DNA from: Pandoraea vervacti
Lineage (GTDB): Bacteria; Pseudomonadota; Gammaproteobacteria; Burkholderiales; Burkholderiaceae
DNA: 64,000 nucleotides
Assembly: GCF_000934605.2 (NCBI RefSeq)
Contig: NZ_CP010897.2
Location: 4,774,001-4,838,000, forward strand
Direction: 5' to 3'
Shown: one piece after another, positions 26,135 through 34,846 of the stretch
Layout of the letters: every line of letters begins with the position of its first letter
How positions within the stretch are numbered: position 1 is the first letter of the stretch
The notes under the pieces: generated by a model
Told to the model about the DNA's origin: nothing
Database searches by the model: none
The model's input: the letters and a program-made list of their open reading frames with translations, nothing else
Translations under genes and position numbers: made by a program

Positions 26135-27112
26135 TTATCCGTTGTTCGCGGCGACGATACTCATCACCGCCATGCGCACGGCAATGCCGAACGACACTTG
26201 CTCGAGAATGACCGACTGCGGGCCGTCTGCTACGGCGGAGTCGATCTCCACGCCCCGGTTCATCGGGCCGGGATGCATGACGATGGCGTCCGGCTTCGCG
26301 AGCGCAAGCCGCTGCGGCGTCAGACCGTAATACTTGAAATACTCGCTCGCCGAAGGCAGCAGCGCGCCATTCATGCGCTCGTTCTGCAAGCGCAGCATGA
26401 TGATCACGTCGACATCGCGCAGCCCTTCGTCCATGTCGTGGAACACACGAACGCCGAGGTGTTCGAGTCCCGCAGGCAAGAGCGTGCGCGGGCCGATGGC
26501 GCGCACTTCCGGCACACCCAGCGTCGTGAGCGCGTGAATGTCGGAGCGGGCCACGCGGGAGTGCAGAATGTCGCCGACGATCGCGACCGTCAGATTCTGG
26601 AATTCGCCTTTGTGGTGGCGAATCGTGTACATGTCGAGCAAGCCCTGGGTGGGATGCGCGTGGCGTCCGTCGCCGGCATTGATGACGTGCACATGCGGCG
26701 CGCAATGCTGCGCGATCAGGTATGGCGCGCCCGATTGCGCATGGCGCACCACGAACAGATCGGCGTGCATGGCCGACAGGTTGCCGATGGTGTCGAGCAG
26801 CGTTTCGCCCTTGCTCGTCGACGACGCGTTGATATTCAGATTCAACACATCGGCAGACAGTCGCGCGGCGGCGATCTCGAACGTCGTTCGCGTACGCGTG
26901 GAGTTCTCGAAGAACAGATTGAAGACGGATTTGCCGCGTAGCAGCGGCATCGTCTTCACGTCGGCATCGTTCACGCTCACGAACTGCGTGGCGGTATCGA
27001 GAATGTGCATGAGCACGGCGCGCGGCAAGCCTTCGACCGTCAGCAGATGCTTGAGCTCGCCGTTGCGATTGAGCTGGGGATGACCGCGTCGGCCGAGCAT
27101 GCCGTTAGCCAT
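26135..27112 (-). CDS. pyrB: Aspartate carbamoyltransferase catalytic subunit
   Basis: A 325-residue ATCase that makes N-carbamoyl-L-aspartate in pyrimidine synthesis. The carbamoyl-phosphate loop FENSTRTRTTFE, the 80s-loop SSTSKGET, HPTQGLLD and MLRLQNERM/HPGPMNRG are all in place. The N-terminus has the extension found in class A ATCases that bind an inactive dihydroorotase, which is the next gene. Only 44 bases separate it from yqgF, with no pyrR between. Confidence 0.96.
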   Translation of the reverse strand: MANGMLGRRGHPQLNRNGELKHLLTVEGLPRAVLMHILDTATQFVSVNDADVKTMPLLRGKSVFNLFFENSTRTRTTFEIAAARLSADVLNLNINASSTSKGETLLDTIGNLSAMHADLFVVRHAQSGAPYLIAQHCAPHVHVINAGDGRHAHPTQGLLDMYTIRHHKGEFQNLTVAIVGDILHSRVARSDIHALTTLGVPEVRAIGPRTLLPAGLEHLGVRVFHDMDEGLRDVDVIIMLRLQNERMNGALLPSASEYFKYYGLTPQRLALAKPDAIVMHPGPMNRGVEIDSAVADGPQSVILEQVSFGIAVRMAVMSIVAANNG

Positions 27113-27156
27113 GCCAGGGCTCCGTGGCGGGCGGCGTCGCGCGCTGGGGGAAGATG

Positions 27157-27585
27157 TCAGGCAGGCACATGCTCGTCGAAATACTGCTGGAGGATGATGC
27201 GGGCGGCTTCAGCGTCGAGCGATGTCTTCTGCGAGACCTTGACGCCGGCTTCGGCCAGCGCCGCCGCGGCGGCCACCGACGAGTAACGTTCGTCGACCCA
27301 GACCACCGGTACGTTGAACCGGCCGTTGAGCTGATTGCCGAAGCGCTTCGCCTGTTGCGTCATTTCGTGCGGCGTGCCATCCGGATGACACGGCAGGCCG
27401 ACGACGATCAGCTCAGGCTGCCATTCGGCGATGAGCTTGCCCATCTCGGCAAAGCGAACGTCACGATTGAGATTGGCGACAACGGTCAGCGCACGCGCTT
27501 CGCGCAGCATCAGATTGCCCATCGCAACGCCGATGCGGCGCTCGCCGTAATCGAAAGCGAGCACCGTGCGACTGCCAGCGGTCAT
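27157..27585 (-). CDS. yqgF: Putative pre-16S rRNA nuclease / RuvX-like YqgF
   Basis: A 142-residue RNase H-fold protein. The first strand AFDYGERRIGVAMG has the catalytic aspartate, VVGLPCHPDG is the second motif and VVWVDERYSS/SLDAEAARIILQQYF give the remaining acidic residues. YqgF homologues process pre-16S rRNA 5' ends. Start ATG 27585 overlaps the yqgE stop by four bases (ATGA), so the two are coupled; the longer frame to 27750 lies inside yqgE and is spurious. Confidence 0.94.
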   Translation of the reverse strand: MTAGSRTVLAFDYGERRIGVAMGNLMLREARALTVVANLNRDVRFAEMGKLIAEWQPELIVVGLPCHPDGTPHEMTQQAKRFGNQLNGRFNVPVVWVDERYSSVAAAAALAEAGVKVSQKTSLDAEAARIILQQYFDEHVPA

Positions 27586-28151
27586 GCGTGACCTGCGTCG
27601 GCGGAGAGCATGGACGACGTCACGCCGAGCAACGCCAGCGCCGCGTCGAAGCGCTCGGCCGGCGGCACATCGAACACGATGCCGGGATCCGCAGCCACCG
27701 TGAGCCAGCCGTTGCGGCTGATTTCGTCTTCCAGTTGACCGGCGCTCCACCCCGAATGCCCCAGCGTGAGCAGGAAGCGGTTCGGCCCCTGACCGTTGGC
27801 GACGGCTTCGAGCACATCCTTGGACGTGGTCATCTCAAGACCACCCGGCACCGACAGCGAAGAGCTGTATGACGTTCCCGTCGCTTCGTGCAGCACGAAG
27901 CCGCGCTCCGTCTGCACCGGGCCACCGAAGAAAACCGGTTGATGGGCGAGCGGATCGATTTCGAGCTTGAGGTCGAGCCGCTCGAAAAGCGATGCGAGAT
28001 CGATGTCCGTGGGACGATTGATCACCAGCCCGATCGCGCCTTTCTCGCTGTGCTCGCACAGATAGACGACGGTGCCCGAAAAGGTGGGATCGGCCATGCC
28101 GGGCATGGCGATGAGGAACTGATTCGTAAGATTGATACGGTCGTTCGGCAT
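27582..28151 (-). CDS. yqgE: YqgE/AlgH family protein (UPF0301)
   Basis: A 189-residue protein with the UPF0301 landmarks LTNQFLIAMPGMADPTFSGTV, GAIGLVINRP, VFFGGPVQTERGFVLH and LGHSGWSAGQLEDEI. Biochemical role unknown; in Pseudomonas AlgH affects alginate and virulence traits. It is first in a yqgE-yqgF-pyrB-pyrC-like minus-strand run and is coupled to yqgF. Confidence 0.94.
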   Translation of the reverse strand: MPNDRINLTNQFLIAMPGMADPTFSGTVVYLCEHSEKGAIGLVINRPTDIDLASLFERLDLKLEIDPLAHQPVFFGGPVQTERGFVLHEATGTSYSSSLSVPGGLEMTTSKDVLEAVANGQGPNRFLLTLGHSGWSAGQLEDEISRNGWLTVAADPGIVFDVPPAERFDAALALLGVTSSMLSADAGHA

Positions 28152-28327
28152 AGGGCCAGAGTTTGTCGGAACCTGTTTGACGGTCTGCCGTCCGGTATCG
28201 CGCCACCACGAGGCGCCGCGTCCCCGGAAGGGCTCGCGTCGCCTGCTGGCGGCCGGTCAGCGGACGAACTTTTTCCGCATCGTGATACGGCCAACGGCTG
28301 CCAAGGGCAGCCTTTGGGCCGACTGTA

Positions 28328-29809
28328 TCACGGAACGTCGCGAGCGGTGACTAGCCGCTGCCCGAACACGCTGGCATCCAGTGCGCGCTCGCGCCACACG
28401 GCCATCTCCGCGATCAGATCGGGGCGCGACTCGGGATAAGTGTCCGCCGCAAACTGATGGAGCATGCCACGCAGCGCCTTGACGGTCATCGCCAACGCCG
28501 CCGGCCCGCCCGGCTCCGCCGGCGGAGACGCCGCCAGACGCTCCCCGGTGGCCGCGACAGCCGCCGCAAGCCTCGCAACCGGCGCCAGACCAATGGCAGC
28601 CGAGTATTGCGCGACCTGCGCAGCGACGCCCGGGTCGTTCAGGTTCGGAAGCGCCTCATCGGCGAGACTGAGGAAGGTCTGGCAAACGTCCTGACGTACA
28701 GCCAGTGGGCCGATACGCAACCAGTCGCGCGAACTGCTGCCCGCGCCCTGCTTCTGCCCGGCTTGCGCAGCGTCGGCCAGCGGCTCGGGCAAATGGCCGG
28801 GACGGCGCAACACGCCGAAATCGGCCAACAACGCGCCGAGCCATGTGTCCGGCGCCTGCGCATGCCAGGTCGCCAGCGCCTCGATCAGGTCGTGACCGGG
28901 GACAGCATCGCCCGACGGCCTCGCGCCGCCCGCCGATGCTGCGGGGGCGACGGGTGTCGTCCCCGTGTCGGCCGGGTTACCGGGACGGGTGAGCTGCTTG
29001 CGCAGGGCCAGGTTCATGCGTCCGATCTGGCGTTTGTCGGCCAGGCTCAGCGGCGCACGGGCAAAGCGCAGCCAGGCGGCCGCCAGACGCCAGTAGTCGA
29101 GCGGAGCCGTCGCCCCTGCGCGATGCAGATCGGCCGCCAGATCGGCGAGTTGGCCGAGGGCGGCCGTGGTGTCGAGCGCATCGGCGTCGGGGCGCAGCAA
29201 GCGCAGCAACACGCGTTCAACGTCGGCGCGCAGCGGTGCGGTGCCTGCCGGAAGGCCATGCAGACGCGGCTGCGCGATCACCCATCCCGCCATGCGTAGC
29301 TCGCCCGGCGTGGGGCCTCCGGTCCAACCATCGGTGGGGGACGGCGCCTGAGCGGCGGGGGCCACGGCGCCCGCCTGCCAGATATCGCGCTCGAACTGGC
29401 GCAGGGCATTGCGCTGCGTGTCCTGGCTGCCCGGTTCGCCATATGCCGCCTCGGCAATCGCCTGTACCAGACGCTCGCCATGCAACGCCCAATCGGCGTG
29501 ACCGCTGGTCTGAAGCAGACGATTGGCGCGACGCAGCGGTCCGAGCGCCGCCGCTGGACCGCTCGACCAGGCGTCGGATGCCTCGGTCAGCGCGTCAGCG
29601 ACTTCCGGCAGACGCCACAACGGCGCGTCGCGCGTGTCGCGGGCATCGCGACCGTCGCGGACATCACGAATCTCACGCCCGGCAGGCGTGGCGTTGGCTG
29701 CGGTGCCGGCAGCGGCAACGGCAGCGGAATCGGGGGACGGTTGAGGCGACCCGGCCATACCGGGCACGCCGGCAGCGCCGGACAAGCCAGACGATTCAGA
29801 CATCACCAT
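28328..29809 (-). CDS. Unrecognised Ala-rich helical protein between rubredoxin and yqgE
   Basis: I do not recognise this 493-residue protein with confidence. It has no signal peptide or membrane segment. Residues 1-45 are Ala/Gly/Pro/Ser-rich; about 46-62 is a charged RDxRD repeat. The rest is mostly helical with Trp-containing helices (DYWRLAAAWLRFARAP, WHAQAPDTWLGALL) and Pro/Ala linkers. The helix around residues 85-120 (LRRANRLLQTSGHADW) faintly recalls the N-terminal region of ChpA/FimL proteins of type IV pilus signalling. ATG 29809 has AGGAG seven bases upstream and follows rubredoxin by 24 bases in the same operon. GC-rich codon use fits a real gene. Confidence 0.7.
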   Translation of the reverse strand: MVMSESSGLSGAAGVPGMAGSPQPSPDSAAVAAAGTAANATPAGREIRDVRDGRDARDTRDAPLWRLPEVADALTEASDAWSSGPAAALGPLRRANRLLQTSGHADWALHGERLVQAIAEAAYGEPGSQDTQRNALRQFERDIWQAGAVAPAAQAPSPTDGWTGGPTPGELRMAGWVIAQPRLHGLPAGTAPLRADVERVLLRLLRPDADALDTTAALGQLADLAADLHRAGATAPLDYWRLAAAWLRFARAPLSLADKRQIGRMNLALRKQLTRPGNPADTGTTPVAPAASAGGARPSGDAVPGHDLIEALATWHAQAPDTWLGALLADFGVLRRPGHLPEPLADAAQAGQKQGAGSSSRDWLRIGPLAVRQDVCQTFLSLADEALPNLNDPGVAAQVAQYSAAIGLAPVARLAAAVAATGERLAASPPAEPGGPAALAMTVKALRGMLHQFAADTYPESRPDLIAEMAVWRERALDASVFGQRLVTARDVP

Positions 29810-29833
29810 AGGCCATCTCCTGGCCGTGCGGCC

Positions 29834-30004
29834 TCAGATCTGCACCATCTCGAAGTCTTCCTTACGGGCGCCGCACTCCGGGCATGTCCAGTTGATGGGC
29901 ACGTCTTCCCAGCGCGTGCCGGGTGCAATGCCCTCGTCGGGCAAACCTGCCTCTTCGTCATAGATCCAACCGCAAATGAGGCACATCCAGCTCTTGTATT
30001 CCAT
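29834..30004 (-). CDS. Rubredoxin
   Basis: A 56-residue gene (MEYKSWMCLICGWIYDEEAG at the start) with both Fe-binding pairs: C8-x2-C11 and C41-x2-C44 (CPEC), and the usual WEDVPINW and KEDFEM segments. It is a one-electron carrier with a Fe(Cys)4 centre, typically serving alkane hydroxylases or oxidative-stress reductases. It is divergent from the ThiD-like gene and followed within 25 bases by the unrecognised 493-residue protein. Confidence 0.96.
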   Translation of the reverse strand: MEYKSWMCLICGWIYDEEAGLPDEGIAPGTRWEDVPINWTCPECGARKEDFEMVQI

Positions 30005-30217
30005 GCTTTCTTAGGCGACGAGCGTTCCGTTACAATGGCTTGTCAACCGCTTCGGGTCCCGTCGGCAGAGATGCCGGACGGTCTTGTGGGAACCCTGCCG
30101 GTGCATTGTCCGGCGGGCACTGCCCACGGCGCTTTCAAGCGCTCCGAAACGGGCATTTAAGGCGTGATGGTACCAACGAACCCAAAGCCTGACCAGATCG
30201 CCGTCTATCCTGCTTCC

Positions 30218-31054
30218 ATGCAAACTGAATCCCCACCCATTCTCCTGACCTTCGGACTCTCCGACCCCACTTCGGCAACCGGCGTTCAGGCCGACCTGCT
30301 CACGTTCGCGAGCATGGGCGGCTACGGCGTGTCGGTGCTCACCGGCTACTCCTCGCAGGACTCCCGCGCCTGCGATGAGGTGCAGCCCATCGACCCCGAC
30401 TGGATTGCCGACCAGGCGCGCATGCTGCTCGAAGACATGCCGGTCGCCGCCTTCAAGGTCGGTAGCGCCGTGAATGCCGATAACGTCGCCGCCATCGCCG
30501 AGATCGTGGCCGATTACGACGAAACGCCGCTCGTCGTCGCCCCCGACTTCGGACTTGCGGGCGAGCACCTGCTTTCGGCGGACGAATTGCGCGAAGCGAC
30601 GGCCAGCCTGCTCGTTCCGCAGGCAAGCGTGCTCGTCGTCAGCCCCGCAAGCGCGATCGCGCTCGCGCAAACGATCACCGAAAACGAAAATCTCTCGCAA
30701 GACGAAGCTGTCTCCGCCCTACTGGAGAACGGCTGCGAATTCGTGCTGGTGAGCGACGGCAACGCGCCGCAGTTCACCCACACGTTGTACAGCGACGGGG
30801 GCGTCGTCCGCGAAGACGCCTGGGACCGTCCTGCGCATAACGTCGCCGGCGCCATGGATACCCTGGCGTCTGCGGTCACCGCTATGCTGGCCAATGGCCT
30901 TGCGGTGCCGGAAGCCGTTCGCGAGGCGCAGGAATACCTGCAACAGGTGCTCGAAAATGCGTTCCGCCCGGGCATGGGACGCCACTTTCCCGACCGCTTC
31001 TTCTGGGCGCGCACGGAAGATACCGAACAGGACGACACGCCGCCTGACGCGTAA
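30218..31054 (+). CDS. ThiD-like (hydroxymethylpyrimidine kinase family) protein, divergent
   Basis: A 278-residue ribokinase-fold protein. TFGLSDPTSATGVQADLLTFASMGGYG aligns with the ThiD opening, where the canonical sequence is SDSSGGAGIQAD. The region expected to read VVDPVM is VVAPDFG, and the anion-hole/catalytic GTGC or GAGD stretch is AGAMDTLASA, so key catalytic positions are altered. It may be a regulatory or repurposed paralogue. ATG 30218 gives the family-like N-terminus; ATG 30167 has an AGG upstream and is an alternative. It is divergent from rubredoxin. Confidence 0.85.
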   Translation: MQTESPPILLTFGLSDPTSATGVQADLLTFASMGGYGVSVLTGYSSQDSRACDEVQPIDPDWIADQARMLLEDMPVAAFKVGSAVNADNVAAIAEIVADYDETPLVVAPDFGLAGEHLLSADELREATASLLVPQASVLVVSPASAIALAQTITENENLSQDEAVSALLENGCEFVLVSDGNAPQFTHTLYSDGGVVREDAWDRPAHNVAGAMDTLASAVTAMLANGLAVPEAVREAQEYLQQVLENAFRPGMGRHFPDRFFWARTEDTEQDDTPPDA

Positions 31055-31099
31055 GTCTTTCCCAAACCGGTTGAAGGCGTCACGCAAAATCGCATCCCA

Positions 31100-31139
31100 C
31101 ACACAACAACGCCCGCGAATTCGCGGGCGTTGTTGTGTG
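31100..31139. terminator. Perfect 40-base palindrome, likely bidirectional terminator
   Basis: A fully self-complementary sequence centred on GAATTC (31117-31122), with GC-rich inner arms and a TTGTTGTGTG outer arm on each strand. It lies between the convergent ThiD-like and pglL genes and can form a 18-20 base-pair hairpin. The T-rich ends are interrupted by G, so termination efficiency is uncertain. Confidence 0.75.
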
Positions 31140-31170
31140 GATCTTGCCTGTCGGCACACTGTATCAAACG

Positions 31171-32949
31171 TTATGCCAACGCATACGTGCCCTTGGGCGG
31201 CGCAATCATCGCGTCCGCATCCACCTCCGGCTCCCCCTTCGGTCGGCCCCATGCTTCGATAACTCGCTTGACGAACGGCTTGAGCTCGTCGCCTTGCTCT
31301 CGCAGCAGGCGCACCAGCGCCGCGTACTGCCCTTCGAAGATTCGCGAGTTGTAGTTTTTCAACCGCTGAATGTCCTGCAACGCCTCGTCGTCACGGCCCG
31401 CGAGGGCCAGCAGCACGATGTAGCGCTTGATCATCGTCGGGCCGGCGCCCAGCGCCAACGCCTCGCGATGCGCAGCCAGCTTCTCGTCGAGCTGATCGCG
31501 ATTGAGATAGAGCGCGCCTGTGACTGCGTAATCGCCGTACGGCGCAAAGAACAACGCCGGGTCGGTGCGATACGTTTCGATCTTGCCTGCGCGATACGCC
31601 ACCTCGACGCGCTGATAGTCGTGATATAGCCATGGGATCGCCACGCACGCGAACAGCACGATGACGCCGTTGATCGCCCCGGTGGCCGTCGGCGACACAC
31701 TTTCGATGGGCTTCGTCTCGCACAACCCGAGCAGGAACATCGCCGGGAGCAGGAAGAATGCGTAGTGCTGCGGATACTCCAGCAAGGCGTGAATCGCGAG
31801 CATGCCGAGTATGACGAAGGCGAGCGCAATCGGTGCCGTCTGAATCCCCCGCACCGCGCGGACGAACCAGAATGCCAACGGAAGCAACACCGCCAGCGTG
31901 CCGACAACGCCCGTCTTCGCCAGCAGATCGAGCAACACATTGTGCGCGTTGTCCGCCATTTCCACCGGGCCGAGTTTGTCGACCAGCGCGAACTGCGCGT
32001 CGATGTAGTTCGACCAGCCGGCACCGAAGAACCAATGCTCGCGGAAGATCGCCAGTCCGTACTCCCACAGGTTCAGGCGCCCCGTGACCTGCCCTGCCTG
32101 CTGCATGCGGGCGACGGCGCTGCCATCAAGCTGCAACCCCCAGGCCACGTTCGCCCAGCCGACGAAAACCGTCGCAAGACCGAGTAGTGGCAGGAGTGCG
32201 ACCGGCACGAACCAGCGCATCGAGCGACGCATGTTACGCGTCGGTTCCCTGCGCTCCATCCACACGAGCCACAGTCCGAAGGCCGAAAGCAGCGCGAGTT
32301 GCAGCCACGGCGTGCGCGAGCCCGTCAGGCAGATGCCGATGTCGAACGCGGCGCACGCGATGAGCAACCCCCATGCCGGCAACTTGCGCTGATACCAGAG
32401 GTAAAACGCGCCGGCGCTTGCGAGTGAGAGATACGTCGCCAGATGATTGGGCTGATACATGTTGCCGAACAAACGGCGAGCCACCGTGACCGTGTATTTG
32501 GCGACCAGCCACGGTACCTGGGCTTCGAGGTGAAACGCCTGCACAATCTGCGCGCCCACGGCGTACAAGCCGCCGAGCGTGAGCGCAACCGCACTCCAGC
32601 GCATGAGCACGCCGCGCCAACCCAATTGCGCGAGCCAATAGCCCGTGTTGACCGCCACGATCATCGCAACACCATAGAGCAGCGCCGTCATCATCAACTG
32701 CGGCAACTCGGTCGGCATCGTTGCGCGCTGAATCAGGACGATCGCCATGAAAGCGAGCGGCATCCACGTGACGCGCGGCATGCGCAGCGCGCGCGCGTCG
32801 CGTTGCCACACGGCGATCATCGAGAACACCCCCAGTAATGCGAATAGCGAAAACGCCAGCGCCTCCGAATAGAACGTCGAAATCGGATAGGTGTGCTTGA
32901 CGAGGTTGTAGGGCAAAGCCCAGATCAGGGCGAGCACAAGCCCGATCAT
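31171..32949 (-). CDS. pglL: PglL-type O-oligosaccharyltransferase
   Basis: A 592-residue membrane protein with about twelve helices followed by a soluble C-terminal region. It belongs to the Wzy_C/PglL group that transfers lipid-linked glycan to Ser/Thr in periplasmic proteins. Conserved points: QPNHLATYLSLASAG in the first periplasmic region and EMADNAHNVLLDLLAKTG in the large loop with the catalytic-type histidine and asparagine. The C-terminal tail (EALALGAGPTMIKRYIVLLALAGRDDEALQD) is helical and TPR-like. It lies directly after pilA; the start at 32949 is chosen because the longer frame begins inside the pilA terminator. Confidence 0.9.
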   Translation of the reverse strand: MIGLVLALIWALPYNLVKHTYPISTFYSEALAFSLFALLGVFSMIAVWQRDARALRMPRVTWMPLAFMAIVLIQRATMPTELPQLMMTALLYGVAMIVAVNTGYWLAQLGWRGVLMRWSAVALTLGGLYAVGAQIVQAFHLEAQVPWLVAKYTVTVARRLFGNMYQPNHLATYLSLASAGAFYLWYQRKLPAWGLLIACAAFDIGICLTGSRTPWLQLALLSAFGLWLVWMERREPTRNMRRSMRWFVPVALLPLLGLATVFVGWANVAWGLQLDGSAVARMQQAGQVTGRLNLWEYGLAIFREHWFFGAGWSNYIDAQFALVDKLGPVEMADNAHNVLLDLLAKTGVVGTLAVLLPLAFWFVRAVRGIQTAPIALAFVILGMLAIHALLEYPQHYAFFLLPAMFLLGLCETKPIESVSPTATGAINGVIVLFACVAIPWLYHDYQRVEVAYRAGKIETYRTDPALFFAPYGDYAVTGALYLNRDQLDEKLAAHREALALGAGPTMIKRYIVLLALAGRDDEALQDIQRLKNYNSRIFEGQYAALVRLLREQGDELKPFVKRVIEAWGRPKGEPEVDADAMIAPPKGTYALA

Positions 32950-33020
32950 CGAGAGAAGCAAAGGAGGAAACAAGGTCGCCGCCGTGCAATGCACCGGTTG
33001 AAAGATGCGCAAGCATAACG

Positions 33021-33049
33021 AAAAATGGCCGCCCAAGGGGCAGCCATTT
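33021..33049 (-). terminator. Terminator after pilA
   Basis: On the minus strand AAATGGCTGCCC, loop CTT, GGGCGGCCATTT followed by further T: a twelve-pair stem with one G-T wobble. It sits between pilA and pglL, so pglL probably needs read-through or its own promoter. Confidence 0.8.
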
Positions 33050-33183
33050 CATGCCTGACGCGCGTATTGACGCCGTCCGCAAATCCGCAGTGGCTGCCAG
33101 ACCGGACGCCCTGTTGCTTGACGCAAACCGATGCACCCTGATGCGATGCAACGTGACGTCATTCGGTCTAACGCCAAGCGGAC

Positions 33184-33705
33184 TCAGGCCCCCTTGGTCG
33201 CGGCGTCGCCACGGCACTCCGGCGGCGCCAGCTTACCCGGCAACGTGGCACCGTTGGGCGCCCCCTCGCGGCCCTGCGCATAGCAGGTCCAGACGATCTG
33301 ACCTTCGGGGGCCTTGCCGACCGTCAGCGTTTCCGGCTTGCCGGTGGCGCCGGCGCTGGTTGGCACCAGCACGATCGCACCGTCGCCTGCGCGCTGGGTG
33401 TAAGCCACCGTAACGTTGCCGCTCACGGAATCAATGCTCACGCCGCTGACGTTATCCGTTGCGCTCGGTGCTTGCCAGCCGCTGTTGAACGGTGCGCCGT
33501 GCATGGCATTCTCGCTCACGAGCGCCTTGGCCGACGCCGCGGCGCCGAGCCCTTCGACGACGCGCGCGCGGACCAGATAATTTTGCAGATACGGAACCCC
33601 GGCTGTGACCAGCACGCCGATGATTGCCAGCACGATCATCAGTTCGATCAGGGTGAAACCCCGGGATTTGGCGAGACCGGTAGTCCGGTGGCCGAAACGA
33701 CGCAT
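33184..33705 (-). CDS. pilA: Type IV major pilin
   Basis: A 173-residue class IVa prepilin. The leader is 16 residues and is cut before the phenylalanine in RG-FTLIELMIVLAIIGVLVTAG; Glu5 of the mature protein is present. The C-terminal disulfide loop uses C141 and C164. There is a good ribosome site (AGGGAG) upstream. Unlike P. aeruginosa group I pilin it does not end in serine, so any glycan from PglL would be at an internal Ser/Thr. pglL lies downstream on the same strand. I found no convincing sigma-54 element upstream. Confidence 0.93.
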   Translation of the reverse strand: MRRFGHRTTGLAKSRGFTLIELMIVLAIIGVLVTAGVPYLQNYLVRARVVEGLGAAASAKALVSENAMHGAPFNSGWQAPSATDNVSGVSIDSVSGNVTVAYTQRAGDGAIVLVPTSAGATGKPETLTVGKAPEGQIVWTCYAQGREGAPNGATLPGKLAPPECRGDAATKGA

Positions 33706-34001
33706 TGTGTAACTCCCTGCAAAAGCAATGAAAACAAAGGGGACATCGGGGGGAAGTGGGCGGAGTATGCCATACCCCCCATCGCGAATGCCCTGCCGCA
33801 GATCAAAATCGGCCGGCGTCGCATGGGGTCATCGGAATCGTCCGAGGTAGCGCGAGACAAACGGTCTGGCGCCGGCCGGTCCCAACGTCGATGAGACGTC
33901 AGGCAACGCCACCACCACCGCATGACACATCGGCATGATCAGGCCGACCGAGCGCCTGGATCCTGTCGCGCCAAAGTTCCCAGTCCCGGCAATGGACCCG
34001 A
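33706..34001. other. Intergenic region between pilA and TerC gene
   Basis: These 296 bases hold the pilA ribosome site and promoter zone. I see no gene and no strong palindrome. An 11-base A-rich stretch at 33717-33736 lies just upstream of pilA. Confidence 0.5.
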
Positions 34002-34730
34002 TTATTTCGAAGAGGTTGCACGCATTTGTCGTGCTTCGCTACGACGCTTGAGCGCGAGCCCCACGGCCAGAACGAACACCGCACCGATCGCCGAGGCCAC
34101 ATAGTGGGTGTATTTCGCGGCATCGCCGGGCAAGTGCAGCAAATGGCCGATACCCGGATCGGTCACGATCAGGCCGCCGGCGATCCATCCGAGCAGTGCC
34201 GCGCCCGCCATCACGATGACGGGGAAACGGTCGAGCGCCTTGAGCACGAGTTGCGAGCCCCAGACGATCAACGGAATGCTCACGAGCAAGCCGAAGATAA
34301 CGAGCGGCAGTTGGTGATGATCGGCCGCGCCTTCCGCGGCACCGGCGATCGCGATCACGTTGTCGATGCTCATCACCAGATCGGCAATGATGATGGTTTT
34401 GACGGCAGTCCAGAGCTTGTCGGCCGGCTTCACGCTGTCGTGCGCGTCGTGGTCGGGCACCAGCAGCTTGGTGCCGATCCAGAGCAGCAGCAGCCCGCCA
34501 ACCGCCTTGAGATAAGGCACGGCGAGCAGCGTCACGGCAAACGCAATCAGGATCACGCGCAGTACGATGGCCCCGATCGTGCCCCAGACGATGCCTTGCA
34601 ACCGTTGCTTGGCCGGCAGATTTCGGCACGCGAGCGCGATCACCACGGCATTGTCGCCACCCAGCAGGATGTCGATCATGATGATCTGAGCCACGGCGGC
34701 CCAGTTTAGCTCGGCAAAAAACGCAAGCAT
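34002..34730 (-). CDS. TerC-family membrane protein (YjbE-like)
   Basis: A 242-residue protein with about seven membrane helices. It carries the two TerC repeats, each with a conserved acidic/asparagine site in the membrane: IDILLGGDNAVVIALA in the first half and DLVMSIDNVIAIAGA in the second. Family members export manganese or calcium or support metalation of exported proteins. It follows sucCD on the minus strand behind a strong terminator, so it is probably transcribed separately. A second, different TerC lies at 45.4 kb. Confidence 0.92.
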   Translation of the reverse strand: MLAFFAELNWAAVAQIIMIDILLGGDNAVVIALACRNLPAKQRLQGIVWGTIGAIVLRVILIAFAVTLLAVPYLKAVGGLLLLWIGTKLLVPDHDAHDSVKPADKLWTAVKTIIIADLVMSIDNVIAIAGAAEGAADHHQLPLVIFGLLVSIPLIVWGSQLVLKALDRFPVIVMAGAALLGWIAGGLIVTDPGIGHLLHLPGDAAKYTHYVASAIGAVFVLAVGLALKRRSEARQMRATSSK

Positions 34731-34846
34731 GGCGCGGATATCCTCGGCAACGATTGAGACGGTAAAGACAGTAAAGACGGTTCAGACGCTGAAACGACTG
34801 AAGGGGTGAGACGAATGCAACCAAGGATGGCGCAAACGCCATAGCA

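Noticed and set aside
33706..33800. Sigma-54 promoter for pilA
   Set aside because: No TGGCAC-N5-TTGC-like pair could be found at a suitable distance.
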